From NCBI GenBank assembly GCA_947174985.1, contig CAMWLB010000032.1, positions 1-16,330 on the forward strand: a DNA stretch of 16,330 nt, in the 5' to 3' direction. The position numbers were made by a program, and so were the translations under genes. Positions 1 through 6,802 of the stretch are shown piece after piece; the first letter of the stretch is position 1, and each line of letters begins with the position of its first letter. Under the pieces are notes generated by a model. It saw nothing but the letters and a program-made list of their open reading frames with translations. It ran no database searches and was not told where the DNA came from. Source of the DNA: an uncultured Lachnospiraceae bacterium (GTDB lineage: Bacteria > Bacillota > Clostridia > Lachnospirales > Lachnospiraceae).

Positions 1-1
1 T

Positions 2-145
2 TATGAGACTATTTATATGCTGGATTTGAGATATTACAAGGCACCGTTGTTTTCTCTGCTGGAGGAATACGGTGCAGAAGGAAATATGGATATTCTGGTG
101 CTGTATAATGTGATTCATTTTATAGAAGAATTCCAATACTATTAA
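2..145 (+). CDS. C-terminal 47 codons of an unrecognised protein (partial)
   Basis: An open frame enters from the left edge and stops at TAA 143-145. The visible part is 47 residues, rich in Tyr, Leu and Glu, and ends in EEFQYY. It looks like an amphipathic helical C-terminus with no membrane segment. The start and any diagnostic domain lie outside the window, so I do not name it. The frame is supported only by its openness from the edge and its ordinary composition. The gene converges on the flotillin gene, and the hairpin at 152-188 lies just after its stop. Confidence 0.55.
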   Translation, partial: YETIYMLDLRYYKAPLFSLLEEYGAEGNMDILVLYNVIHFIEEFQYY

Positions 146-151
146 AAATGA

Positions 152-188
152 CATAAAAGGAGCCCACACCATCTTGATGTGAGCTCCT
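152..188 (-). terminator. Rho-independent terminator of the flotillin gene
   Basis: Read on the minus strand, AGGAGCTCACATC pairs with GGTGTGGGCTCCT around an AAGAT loop (158-188). The stem is about 13 bp including G-U wobbles, and is followed by a T-rich run (TTTATGTC, then TTTTT). The wobbles become C-A mismatches on the plus strand, so the hairpin is better formed in the flotillin transcript. It starts 44 nt after the flotillin stop. It may also serve the convergent partial gene. Confidence 0.8.
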
Positions 189-232
189 GATTTATAAAAG
201 TGTTTTAGGGGTGCATGACCATGAAGTTACTT

Positions 233-1732
233 TTAAGCCTGTGAAGTTCCCTCTGCCTCGTCCTTAAAAGCAGCTTTTGCCGCGCCGCTGGAGGTTTTGT
301 TCATCAGTCCGGTTGCCGCGCCTGCGCCTAAGAAACCGGAAAGAACTGCGTTCAAATCTACACCAGTGGATTCCTTTAAGCCGTCTGTCACCTGATTTAA
401 GGTGTTCATAACATCCTTCATCAGCTTGGTAGAATTGCCATCACCGTACATGGTAATCTTGTCAACTTTTGCAAGAGGTTCGGCAGCGTTTCTTACCACA
501 TCGGGCAGAGCCTTGAAGTACATTTCAAGTACGGCAGCCTCGCCCATCTTCGCCATAGCTTCCGCTTTCTTCTCAATACCTTCCGCCTCGGCAACTGCTT
601 TTGCCTGAATTGCCTCTGCCTCTGCAAGTCCTTTGATACGGATACCTTCTGCTTCCTGTTCCTTTGCATATTTCTCAGCTTCTGCCTGTATCTTTAAGGC
701 TTCCGCCTGCTGGGACAGCTCATATTTCTTTGCTTCTGCTTCACGCTGGCGCTGGTAAAGCTGTGCGTCCGCCTGCTGCTGTTTTGCAAACTTCTCAGCT
801 TCCGCTTTCTTCTTAACCTGTGCGTCAAGCGCCTGCTCCATAACCTCGGCTTCCTTTTGCTTTAAGAGAATCTCCTTCTCCTGCTTTGCAATGTTGGCGT
901 TGGCAGTTGTGATTTCAATCGTCTTACGCTGCTCTTCCTGCTGAATCTGATAAGCGGCGTCGGCTTCTGCCTTCTTGGCATCGGAAACACGCTTTAATTC
1001 CGCCTGCGTAATGGCAAGCTCGTTGTTTTTCTGGGCGATATCCGTCTGTGCGGCAATCTGCGCTTCGTTGGCTTCACGCTGTGCGTTTGCCTGTGCCTTT
1101 GCAATTTCCTTTTCGCTTTCTGCTCTGGAAATTGCGGCATTTTTCTGAATCTTTACAATATTGTCAACACCGAGGTTTTCGATAACGCCGTTGGAGTCCA
1201 CAAAGTTCTGCACGTTGAAGCTTACAATGTCAAGACCCATGGCAGCCAGGTCAGGCTCTGCGTTTTCCTTTACAAGGGAGGCAAATTTCTGACGGTCGCT
1301 GACCATTTCCTCTAAGTTCATCTTACCTACGATTTCACGCATATTACCTTCCAGTACTTCTCTGGCAACCTGTGCGATATAATCGGTTTTTCTGTTCAAG
1401 AAGTTTTGTGCAGCAAGACTTAAATTTTCAGGTATAACACTGATTTTGACATTGACTGCGGCGTCTACCCGAATATTGATGTAGTCGGCGGTAGGAACAG
1501 CGCTTGAAGTCTTTACGTCAATGGGAATCAACTGTAGGTTCAATTCATCCTTTTTCTCTAAAAAAGGAATCTTGATGCCTGCCCGTCCGATTAAAATCTT
1601 GGGGCGCTTGCGCAGACCGGAAATGATATAAGCGGTATCCGGCGATGCCTTGACATATCCTGTAATCAGGATAATCAGAATGAAAATAACGGCAGCGGCA
1701 ATAGGAACAACTTTGAATAAGATGTCGTACAT
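233..1732 (-). CDS. floT: Flotillin (SPFH domain, FloT/YuaG-like)
   Basis: Flotillins are membrane scaffold proteins that oligomerise in functional membrane microdomains and influence membrane fluidity, secretion and signalling complexes. The 499-aa length is close to Bacillus FloT. A hydrophobic N-terminal segment (about residues 5-27) anchors the protein. An SPFH/band 7 domain spans about 30-195. A long Ala/Glu/Lys/Gln-rich coiled coil follows (about 200-400) with many EA and AEAE repeats typical of the flotillin family. The C-terminal tail (about 400-499) ends in a Gly/Ala-rich stretch. The ATG is preceded by AAGGAG (1741-1746) at 8-nt spacing. The gene appears monocistronic, bounded by its own terminator, and no NfeD partner is visible beside it. 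The family call is secure; the floT rather than floA label rests on length and the coiled coil. Confidence 0.93.
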   Translation of the reverse strand: MYDILFKVVPIAAAVIFILIILITGYVKASPDTAYIISGLRKRPKILIGRAGIKIPFLEKKDELNLQLIPIDVKTSSAVPTADYINIRVDAAVNVKISVIPENLSLAAQNFLNRKTDYIAQVAREVLEGNMREIVGKMNLEEMVSDRQKFASLVKENAEPDLAAMGLDIVSFNVQNFVDSNGVIENLGVDNIVKIQKNAAISRAESEKEIAKAQANAQREANEAQIAAQTDIAQKNNELAITQAELKRVSDAKKAEADAAYQIQQEEQRKTIEITTANANIAKQEKEILLKQKEAEVMEQALDAQVKKKAEAEKFAKQQQADAQLYQRQREAEAKKYELSQQAEALKIQAEAEKYAKEQEAEGIRIKGLAEAEAIQAKAVAEAEGIEKKAEAMAKMGEAAVLEMYFKALPDVVRNAAEPLAKVDKITMYGDGNSTKLMKDVMNTLNQVTDGLKESTGVDLNAVLSGFLGAGAATGLMNKTSSGAAKAAFKDEAEGTSQA

Positions 1733-1755
1733 ATATGTATCTCCTTCTCTCTTTG

Positions 1756-1769
1756 TGGGGATATCCCCA
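1756..1769. promoter_or_regulatory. 14-bp perfect palindrome in the flotillin leader
   Basis: TGGGGATATCCCCA is fully self-complementary and lies between a -10-like element on the minus strand (TATGAT at 1788-1793, or TAAAAT at 1783-1788) and the flotillin ribosome binding site. A perfect GC-flanked palindrome at about +15 to +30 would suit an operator, but a chance palindrome cannot be excluded. No convincing -35 box was found for the flotillin promoter. Confidence 0.35.
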
Positions 1770-1810
1770 ATCTGATACTACTATTTTATCATATTTTGCA
1801 AAAATGTATA

Positions 1811-1856
1811 GTAGAAGAAGCACATATTAACAGGGATATTGTGGTAGAAAAAGCAC
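1811..1856. repeat. Direct repeat pair in the divergent flotillin/orf169 promoter region
   Basis: GTAGAAGAAGCAC (1811-1823) and GTAGAAAAAGCAC (1844-1856) match at 12 of 13 positions, with starts 33 bp apart, about three helical turns. A 9-nt partial copy, TGGTAGAAA, recurs at 1901-1909 and matches 1842-1850 exactly. The second copy lies just upstream of the plus-strand -35 box at 1863. This arrangement would suit a regulator binding site, but no regulator is identified. Confidence 0.4.
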
Positions 1857-1862
1857 TATTAT

Positions 1863-1891
1863 TTGTCAGTTCGCCGGCTTTGTGTTATGAT
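1863..1891 (+). promoter_or_regulatory. Sigma-A promoter for the orf169-HAD-rsmA unit
   Basis: A -35 box TTGTCA (1863-1868) is separated by 17 nt from a -10 box TATGAT (1886-1891). The -10 carries the extended-element TG one base upstream (TGTTATGAT). Predicted start of transcription is about 1898, leaving a leader of roughly 37 nt before the ATG at 1935. Confidence 0.65.
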
Positions 1892-1934
1892 GTAGCTGTT
1901 TGGTAGAAATGGCGGCATTTGCGGGAGGAAATTT

Positions 1935-2444
1935 ATGTTTACGGACATAGAGCTTTTACAATTAAAAAACGCTGTCAGCCGTATCCTGCACGTGCCCGGA
2001 AATTATATGGGCGGTGTGCTTGAGATGGCGATAGTGGCTGATTATAATCTGCCGGTGGGTATCTTGCGTGAAGAGTGCCGTCAGATTGCAGATATGCTAA
2101 AAAAACAGAACGAGACCTTTCGCAATGTACGGCTCAATTTGATAAGATGGATTTCGGATGCACAAATTGAAAAAGAAGTGATACCTTTGTCATTTCTACT
2201 GGCGGGACGGGCTTTTGCGGATGAAGCGACTGTGGAAAAGACGATAAAAACGCTGGACGAGCTTTTTCGGCAGTTAAAGCTGTTTTACGCACGTTCCAAA
2301 GTGATTTTGGTTTTGACGGATGGCAGTTACCGCACCGAGAATAAAAATGCGGTTAAAGAGTACCTGCAGCCTTTTCTGGCAAGAAAGCTTCTGCTGCTGC
2401 AGAAGGGGGAGCAGATTCCCGGTATCAGGCTGTTTATGGCCTAA
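1935..2444 (+). CDS. Uncharacterised 169-aa protein with a degenerate vWA-like pattern
   Basis: I do not recognise a named family. The order of elements resembles a von Willebrand A / Rossmann-type fold. A hydrophobic strand with an acidic residue (AIVADYNLP, 32-40) sits where the MIDAS motif DxSxS would be. A second strand with ISD lies at about 67-75, then helices at about 97-120, then a strand ending in LTDG (VILVLTDG, 123-130), the usual third-motif position in vWA domains. The MIDAS serines are missing, so metal-dependent ligand binding is doubtful. There is no signal peptide or membrane segment, so it is probably cytosolic. GGGAGG lies 7-8 nt before the ATG. It is the first gene of the likely operon with the HAD gene and rsmA, 44 nt upstream of the HAD start. 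The fold assignment is inference. Confidence 0.75.
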   Translation: MFTDIELLQLKNAVSRILHVPGNYMGGVLEMAIVADYNLPVGILREECRQIADMLKKQNETFRNVRLNLIRWISDAQIEKEVIPLSFLLAGRAFADEATVEKTIKTLDELFRQLKLFYARSKVILVLTDGSYRTENKNAVKEYLQPFLARKLLLLQKGEQIPGIRLFMA

Positions 2445-2488
2445 AAGAGCCAGGTCGCATGCAGGTCTGACTATGGAGGGAAGAAAAA

Positions 2489-3151
2489 GTGGACAAAAAA
2501 ATAAAAGCAGTTGTATTTGACATGGACGGTGTTCTGTTTGACACGGAAAAGCTTTTTCTGGACACTTATAAAGAGGTGGCGGGCGAGAAGGGCATGCCGT
2601 ATATTGAGAAGGCTGTGATGGGTTGCATCGGGCTGAATATCAGGGACACAGAGGCGCTTTTTAAACAGGAATACGGTGAGGATTTTCCTTTTGAAGAATA
2701 CCATGCAATGTGTACAGAGCGCGCCCGCAGGAAGATAGCGGAGCAGGGGCTGCCCATGAAGCGGGGAGTCTGCGAGCTGTTGGCATACTTGAAAGAGGAA
2801 GGTTACCGGATTGCGCTTGCTTCCTCCACAAGCAGGCGTGGTGTTCTGGGGCATCTCGACCGTGCGGGAATTACGTCATTTTTCGAGGTCATCATAGGCG
2901 GAGATATGATAGAGCACGGAAAGCCGGAGCCTGATATTTATCTGCGCGCCTGTGAGGAGTTGGGAATAAATCCGGCAGATACGCTTGCAATCGAGGACTC
3001 TCCAAATGGAATCCGTTCTGCCCATGCGGCGGGGTTAAAGCCCATTATGGTGCCGGATCTGATTGCACCGACGCCGGAAATAGAGCGCCTGCTGTATGCA
3101 AAATGTGAAAGTCTGGAAGATGTAAAAGAAATGCTTGTAAAGCAGAAGTAA
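2489..3151 (+). CDS. HAD-superfamily hydrolase, beta-phosphoglucomutase-like subfamily
   Basis: This is a 220-aa HAD enzyme with all four motifs. Motif I is FDMDGVLFDTE (nucleophile Asp11 and acid/base Asp13). Motif II is the Ser at about 112 in ASSTS. Motif III is Lys145 in HGKPEPD. Motif IV is Glu169-Asp170 in AIEDSPNGI. The helical cap is inserted after motif I (about 18-85), the subclass-I arrangement of the beta-PGM/phosphatase group. The cap position where true beta-phosphoglucomutases carry a catalytic His (His20 in Lactococcus) appears to be Phe23, so a phosphatase on a small phosphorylated sugar or nucleotide is as likely as a mutase. The start is GTG at 2489, chosen because GGAGGG (2475-2480) lies 8 nt upstream and the frame runs straight into motif I. 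It sits between orf169 and rsmA in one orientation. Confidence 0.9.
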   Translation: MDKKIKAVVFDMDGVLFDTEKLFLDTYKEVAGEKGMPYIEKAVMGCIGLNIRDTEALFKQEYGEDFPFEEYHAMCTERARRKIAEQGLPMKRGVCELLAYLKEEGYRIALASSTSRRGVLGHLDRAGITSFFEVIIGGDMIEHGKPEPDIYLRACEELGINPADTLAIEDSPNGIRSAHAAGLKPIMVPDLIAPTPEIERLLYAKCESLEDVKEMLVKQK

Positions 3152-3154
3152 TCA

Positions 3155-3180
3155 GCCGTCTGTACGGCAGAATGAGAGGA
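3155..3180 (+). promoter_or_regulatory. Tetraloop hairpin abutting the rsmA ribosome binding site
   Basis: GCCGT (3155-3159) pairs with ACGGC (3164-3168) around loop CTGT. It is followed directly by AGAATGAGAGG, which contains the Shine-Dalgarno sequence. There is no T-tract, so it is not a terminator. The flank CGGCAGAATGAGAGG recurs with one change before fliS (15567-15581). Confidence 0.5.
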
Positions 3181-3183
3181 AAT

Positions 3184-4044
3184 ATGGCTACACTGGGAAT
3201 TCCACAGAATACAATTTCAATCCTGCAAAAGTATCAGTTCGTGTTTCAAAAAAAGTACGGGCAGAATTTTTTGGTGGATACACATGTACTGGAGAAAATC
3301 ATGGATGCGGCTGAAATTACGAAGGAGGACTGTGTTGTAGAAATCGGTCCGGGGATTGGCACCATGACCCAGTATCTGGCAGAGCGCGCGGGGGCGGTAG
3401 TGGCGGTGGAGATTGACAAAAAGCTGATACCGATTCTGGAGGAAACCCTTGCAGCATACGACAATGTCACCGTTCGGAACGAGGATATTATAAAAGTAGA
3501 TTTGAACCGCATTGTAGAGGAAAAAAATGGAGGAAGACCGGTCAAGGTGGTGGCAAATCTTCCCTATTATATTACAACGCCGATTATTATGAGCCTTTTT
3601 GAAAATCGTGTACCCTTAAAAAGCGTGACGGTGATGGTGCAGAAGGAAGTGGCGGAGCGTATGCAGGCGGGCCCGGGAACCAAGAATTACGGCGCACTGT
3701 CTCTTGCGGTGCAGTACTACGCAAAGCCGGAAATGGTGGCAAATGTGCCGCCAAACTGCTTTATTCCGAGGCCAAATGTGGGAAGCGCAGTTATCAGGCT
3801 GACGCGGTATGAAGAATATCCGATTGCGGTAAAGGACGAAAATCTTTTGTTTGCCTTGATTCGTGCATCCTTTAACCAACGCCGAAAAACGCTTGCAAAC
3901 AGTCTCTCCAATGCCGGAAATCTGTCTCTTTCAAGGGAACAGGTGGCGGCGGCACTTGAAAAAATGCAGCTTTCTCCCACTGTGCGGGGGGAGGCGCTGA
4001 CACTGGCGCAGTTTGCAGAACTGGCTGACCTGCTTTGCGCATAA
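3184..4044 (+). CDS. rsmA: 16S rRNA (adenine1518-N6/adenine1519-N6)-dimethyltransferase
   Basis: RsmA (KsgA) dimethylates two adjacent adenines in the 3'-terminal hairpin of 16S rRNA with S-adenosylmethionine during late small-subunit assembly. Its loss gives kasugamycin resistance. From the chosen start the protein has 286 residues, normal for the family. Visible signatures are KKYGQNFLVD (about 23-32), the SAM motif VVEIGPGIGTMT (51-62), the acidic VEIDKKL (75-81), the catalytic NLPYYITTP (125-133) and the C-terminal FNQRRKTLANSL (230-241). An in-frame ATG four codons upstream (3172) has no ribosome binding site of its own, while GAGAGGA lies just before the ATG at 3184, so I prefer the latter; its spacing (about 4 nt) is short. 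It is the last gene of the 1935-4044 unit, and no clear terminator follows. Confidence 0.96.
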   Translation: MATLGIPQNTISILQKYQFVFQKKYGQNFLVDTHVLEKIMDAAEITKEDCVVEIGPGIGTMTQYLAERAGAVVAVEIDKKLIPILEETLAAYDNVTVRNEDIIKVDLNRIVEEKNGGRPVKVVANLPYYITTPIIMSLFENRVPLKSVTVMVQKEVAERMQAGPGTKNYGALSLAVQYYAKPEMVANVPPNCFIPRPNVGSAVIRLTRYEEYPIAVKDENLLFALIRASFNQRRKTLANSLSNAGNLSLSREQVAAALEKMQLSPTVRGEALTLAQFAELADLLCA

Positions 4045-4071
4045 GAAAATAGATTTAGAAAATTATAGTCA

Positions 4072-4100
4072 TTGACAGCGAAAAATTGCGAGATTATAAT
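4072..4100 (+). promoter_or_regulatory. Perfect-consensus sigma-A promoter
   Basis: TTGACA (4072-4077), a 17-nt spacer, then TATAAT (4095-4100): every consensus position and the optimal spacing match. The predicted start is about 4107, giving a leader of about 43 nt before the ATG at 4150. No operator-like palindrome was seen nearby, so strong constitutive transcription of the lipoprotein/zinc-ribbon pair is the simplest reading. Confidence 0.9.
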
Positions 4101-4149
4101 AGAAGAGATATATTGATTTAATATCATATAAGCATTGAGGAGGATAAAA

Positions 4150-4791
4150 ATGAAACGTATCAGTAAAATTGTAACAATGTTGTTGGCATGTATTATGCTG
4201 TTTTCCTTAGTTGGCTGTGGAAAAGCCGATACCGGAAAAGCTCTTTACGGCACATGGTCTATGGATGTTGATCTTTCCGAAGAACTGAACAGGCAGATGG
4301 GTGATGAGTTTGCAGGCTTTGAAGGCAAGCTGGTTATCACATTGAAGTTTGATTTCAACGAAGACGGCAGCTTTAAGATGTATGCAGACAAAGAGGCTCT
4401 GAAAGAAAGCTTTGCAGGCTGGATGGATTCTTTTGTTGTATTTAGTTTAGATGTCATGTATGCACAGTTTGAGGATATGGGACTTTCCAGAGATGAGGCT
4501 GATGAGCTTGTACAGTCTTCGTATAATTGTACCATGGAAGAGTATATCCGAGACATGATGGACAACTCTGTAGATATTGATGCAATGGCTGACGAGATGG
4601 AGACAAAGGGTATCTGGGAAGCAAAGGGTGACAAGCTTTATATGTCTGAAGGCAGCAAGATTGATGTAAACAGCTTTGATATCTTTGAAGTTTCCGGCGA
4701 TACTCTCACATTGAGCCTTCCTGAGGGAGCAACCGACGACAGCGATATCCCGGGACTTTCCTATCCGTATAGCCTTCACAAAGTAAAATAA
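4150..4791 (+). CDS. Lipoprotein, paralogue of the next gene's C-terminal domain
   Basis: The 213-aa product has a lipoprotein signal peptide: basic MKRISK, a hydrophobic core (about 7-20), and lipobox LVGC with Cys23 as the lipidation site. The mature part starts with a short linker, then a domain opening LYGTWSMDVD (about 32-41), which looks like a small lipocalin-like beta structure with an inserted helical segment. I do not recognise a named family. The domain aligns along its length with residues 448-632 of the next protein: EDGSFKMYAD / EDGTFKMYVD, GLSRDEADELVQ / GLSKKDADDMVQ, TMEEYIRDMM / TMEEYLKESM, and PGLSYPYSL / PGISYPFEL. The start at 4150 is preferred over an in-frame TTG at 4135 because AGGAGG (4138-4143) sits correctly for the ATG. 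It is transcribed from the perfect promoter just upstream, 26 nt ahead of its partner gene. Confidence 0.88.
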   Translation: MKRISKIVTMLLACIMLFSLVGCGKADTGKALYGTWSMDVDLSEELNRQMGDEFAGFEGKLVITLKFDFNEDGSFKMYADKEALKESFAGWMDSFVVFSLDVMYAQFEDMGLSRDEADELVQSSYNCTMEEYIRDMMDNSVDIDAMADEMETKGIWEAKGDKLYMSEGSKIDVNSFDIFEVSGDTLTLSLPEGATDDSDIPGLSYPYSLHKVK

Positions 4792-4817
4792 GAAGTGAAA
4801 GTGTAAGAGGTAGATGA

Positions 4818-6716
4818 ATGTTTTGTCCGAATTGTGGAAAACAAATTAGTGATAACTCTAAATTTTGCGGGTTTTGCGGCGCGGTAATGACACCGCCCGC
4901 AGCACCCGTAGTGGAACAGCCTGTGGCGGCACCTGTAGAGGCAGCGCCTGTAGCAGAGCAGCCGGTGGAGCCGGTACCTGTGGAGGCAGCACCAATACCC
5001 GTAGTGGAACAGCCCGTGGCGGTACCTGTAGAGGCAGCGCCGGTACCCGTAGTGGAACAGCCTGTGGCGGCGCCTGTAGAGGCAGCGCCCGTAGTGGAGC
5101 AGCCTGTGGCGGCACCCATAACGGAGCAGCCGACAATGGCAGTGCCCATGCCGCAGTCTGCAGCACCTAACTATCAGCAGCCGGCAGCGCCTATGCAGTC
5201 ACAGCCGCAGCAGATGTATCAACAGCCTGTGTATCAGCAGCCCATGGCGGCACCTATGCAGCAACCGCCCCAGGGCAATATGTCACCCTTTTCTCCGGTG
5301 CCCCCGGCAGAGGAAAAGAAGAAGAAAAAGGGAAAAGCAGGTCTGATTGTTGCGATTGTAGTGTTGCTTCTCGTCCTTGCAGGCGGTGGAGTATTCGTCT
5401 TTATGCGTATGAACAGCCCTGCTAAGAAGATAGCGGCAGCATTTGCGGCGAATGATATCGATACCGTAATGGAACTGTATGAAAAGGTGGGAGACAAAGA
5501 AATGGATGAAGTTGTCTCTCAGGCACGTGAGTATGCTGAAAAGCTCACAGAGGGCTATCTGGACGGAACAGGCGAACAGGATTATAAGACGGTTAGCGAT
5601 ACTTTGAGCAAGCTGTACGGCAGTGTTCTGAACGGTGACAGTAAGCTGGCGGAATGGATTTATACGGTTGAGGTTGTTGATGGTTCCCGCTCTGCTTTCA
5701 AACTGGCAGAAAGCTACAAGGAAGCAGAAAACTATGTAGAAGCTCTCAATGAATATGCAAAAGTTATCAAGGAAGACGAGTTAAACTATGCGCAGGCACA
5801 GCAGGCGATAGAAGAAACAAAGAATCTTTACCGTGAAGCAGCAATAAAAGAAGCAAAGGTCTATGAAGAAAGCGGAAATTATGAAGAAGCACGTGATGTT
5901 TATGAGGAAGCGCTGACCGTTTTGGAAGGCGATACACAGATTCTCAGTGCGATTGATGATTTAGAGGCGGCCGTAGTGCAGCAGGCTTTTGTGGAAGCTT
6001 TAGAAGAGGCTGACATGGCGGTAAATGAAGGACGTTACAGTGATGCGATAGGCATTATCAATGATGCAATGGAAATAGAGGGCATCTCCAGTGCACAGCA
6101 GCAGGCGTTGACAGATAAGCTGTCGGAGATTACTGCTGAAATGTATGTGGATGGCACAATCCTTGGTATATGGAGAATGGAATGCGACTTTTCCGAAGCG
6201 ATTACTGCTGAAATGGGACCTGAATTTGAAGATTTTGATGCGCCGTTTATTGTGAACATCATGTTTGGGTTCTATGAGGATGGTACCTTCAAAATGTATG
6301 TGGACGAAGAAAGTTTCAGAGAAAACTTTAGCGACTGGCTCGATGAATTGCTTATCTATGCGGCAGATATCGTGTACGATATGTTTGGGGAGATGGGGCT
6401 TTCCAAGAAAGATGCAGATGATATGGTTCAGGAATTGTACGGTATGACCATGGAAGAGTATCTGAAAGAATCCATGATGTCAGAGATGGATGTGGAGAAA
6501 CTGATAGAGGAAACTCTGGAAAGCGCGGAGACAAATGGTATTTTTAGGGTAGAAGAAGACCGTTTGTATATGGGTGAAGAAGAAATTAATGAGAATCAGT
6601 ACGACCTTTTCCATTTTGAAGAAGATAAGCTGATTATTGAATTGGTAGAAGGGGCAGAAGAGAGGGAATTCTTACCCGGAATCTCCTATCCGTTTGAGCT
6701 GATTCGCGAGCAGTAA
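4818..6716 (+). CDS. Zinc-ribbon, single-pass membrane protein with TPR-like and lipocalin-like outer domains
   Basis: The 632-aa protein opens with a zinc ribbon (Cys3, Cys6, Cys17, Cys20 in CPNC and CGFC). A Pro/Val/Ala/Glu repeat region follows (about 28-105), then a Gln/Pro/Met-rich stretch (about 110-160). A run of lysines (167-173) precedes one transmembrane segment (about 175-197). The basic run on the N-terminal side predicts the zinc ribbon inside and the rest outside the cell. Outside are TPR-like helical pairs (about 290-440, for example KLAESYKEAENYVEAL and ESGNYEEARDVYEEAL) and a C-terminal domain (448-632) homologous to the preceding lipoprotein. AAGAGG (4805-4810) lies 7 nt before the ATG. 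No enzyme motif is visible. A role as an envelope sensor or scaffold working with the lipoprotein is inference. Confidence 0.9.
   Translation: MFCPNCGKQISDNSKFCGFCGAVMTPPAAPVVEQPVAAPVEAAPVAEQPVEPVPVEAAPIPVVEQPVAVPVEAAPVPVVEQPVAAPVEAAPVVEQPVAAPITEQPTMAVPMPQSAAPNYQQPAAPMQSQPQQMYQQPVYQQPMAAPMQQPPQGNMSPFSPVPPAEEKKKKKGKAGLIVAIVVLLLVLAGGGVFVFMRMNSPAKKIAAAFAANDIDTVMELYEKVGDKEMDEVVSQAREYAEKLTEGYLDGTGEQDYKTVSDTLSKLYGSVLNGDSKLAEWIYTVEVVDGSRSAFKLAESYKEAENYVEALNEYAKVIKEDELNYAQAQQAIEETKNLYREAAIKEAKVYEESGNYEEARDVYEEALTVLEGDTQILSAIDDLEAAVVQQAFVEALEEADMAVNEGRYSDAIGIINDAMEIEGISSAQQQALTDKLSEITAEMYVDGTILGIWRMECDFSEAITAEMGPEFEDFDAPFIVNIMFGFYEDGTFKMYVDEESFRENFSDWLDELLIYAADIVYDMFGEMGLSKKDADDMVQELYGMTMEEYLKESMMSEMDVEKLIEETLESAETNGIFRVEEDRLYMGEEEINENQYDLFHFEEDKLIIELVEGAEEREFLPGISYPFELIREQ
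4905..5118 (+). repeat. In-frame minisatellite encoding Pro/Val/Glu repeats
   Basis: The motif CCCGTAGTGGAACAGCC and variants begin at 4905, 4947 (degenerate), 4998, 5046 and 5088. Periods are 42, 51, 48 and 42 bp, all multiples of three. The units encode 14-17-residue blocks of the type PVVEQPVAAPVEAA. Several copies are nearly identical at the DNA level, consistent with recent slippage or unequal exchange. The array lies between the zinc ribbon and the membrane anchor, so length changes would alter a linker without breaking the frame. Confidence 0.85.
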
Positions 6717-6746
6717 GCACTAAATTACGACATGTAGTAATCTATA

Positions 6747-6802
6747 ATCGAGGAAATGCACAATATCTTGGATTTTTTGTGCATTTTCCTCGATATTTTT
6801 TT
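6747..6802 (+). terminator. Strong Rho-independent terminator
   Basis: ATCGAGGAAATGCACAA (6747-6763) pairs with TTGTGCATTTTCCTCGAT (6777-6794). The stem is 17 bp with a single bulged base. Seven T residues follow at 6796-6802. It lies 30 nt after the stop of the zinc-ribbon gene and closes that two-gene unit. Confidence 0.93.

Noticed and set aside
402..608. Small plus-strand open frame inside the flotillin gene
   Set aside because: It is antisense to the Ala/Glu-rich coiled coil, has biased composition and no ribosome binding site.
3172..3183. Upstream in-frame ATG for rsmA at 3172
   Set aside because: No Shine-Dalgarno sequence precedes it, while GAGAGGA sits before the ATG at 3184. The extra four residues are not typical of the family.
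4135..4149. In-frame TTG at 4135 as the lipoprotein start
   Set aside because: It overlaps the AGGAGG ribosome binding site that serves the ATG at 4150, which also gives a standard lipoprotein signal peptide.
4706..5170. Overlapping repetitive open frames on both strands in the zinc-ribbon gene repeat region (Gly/Ser/Thr/Cys-rich products)
   Set aside because: These come from the minisatellite read in other frames. They have no ribosome binding site and no non-repetitive domain.
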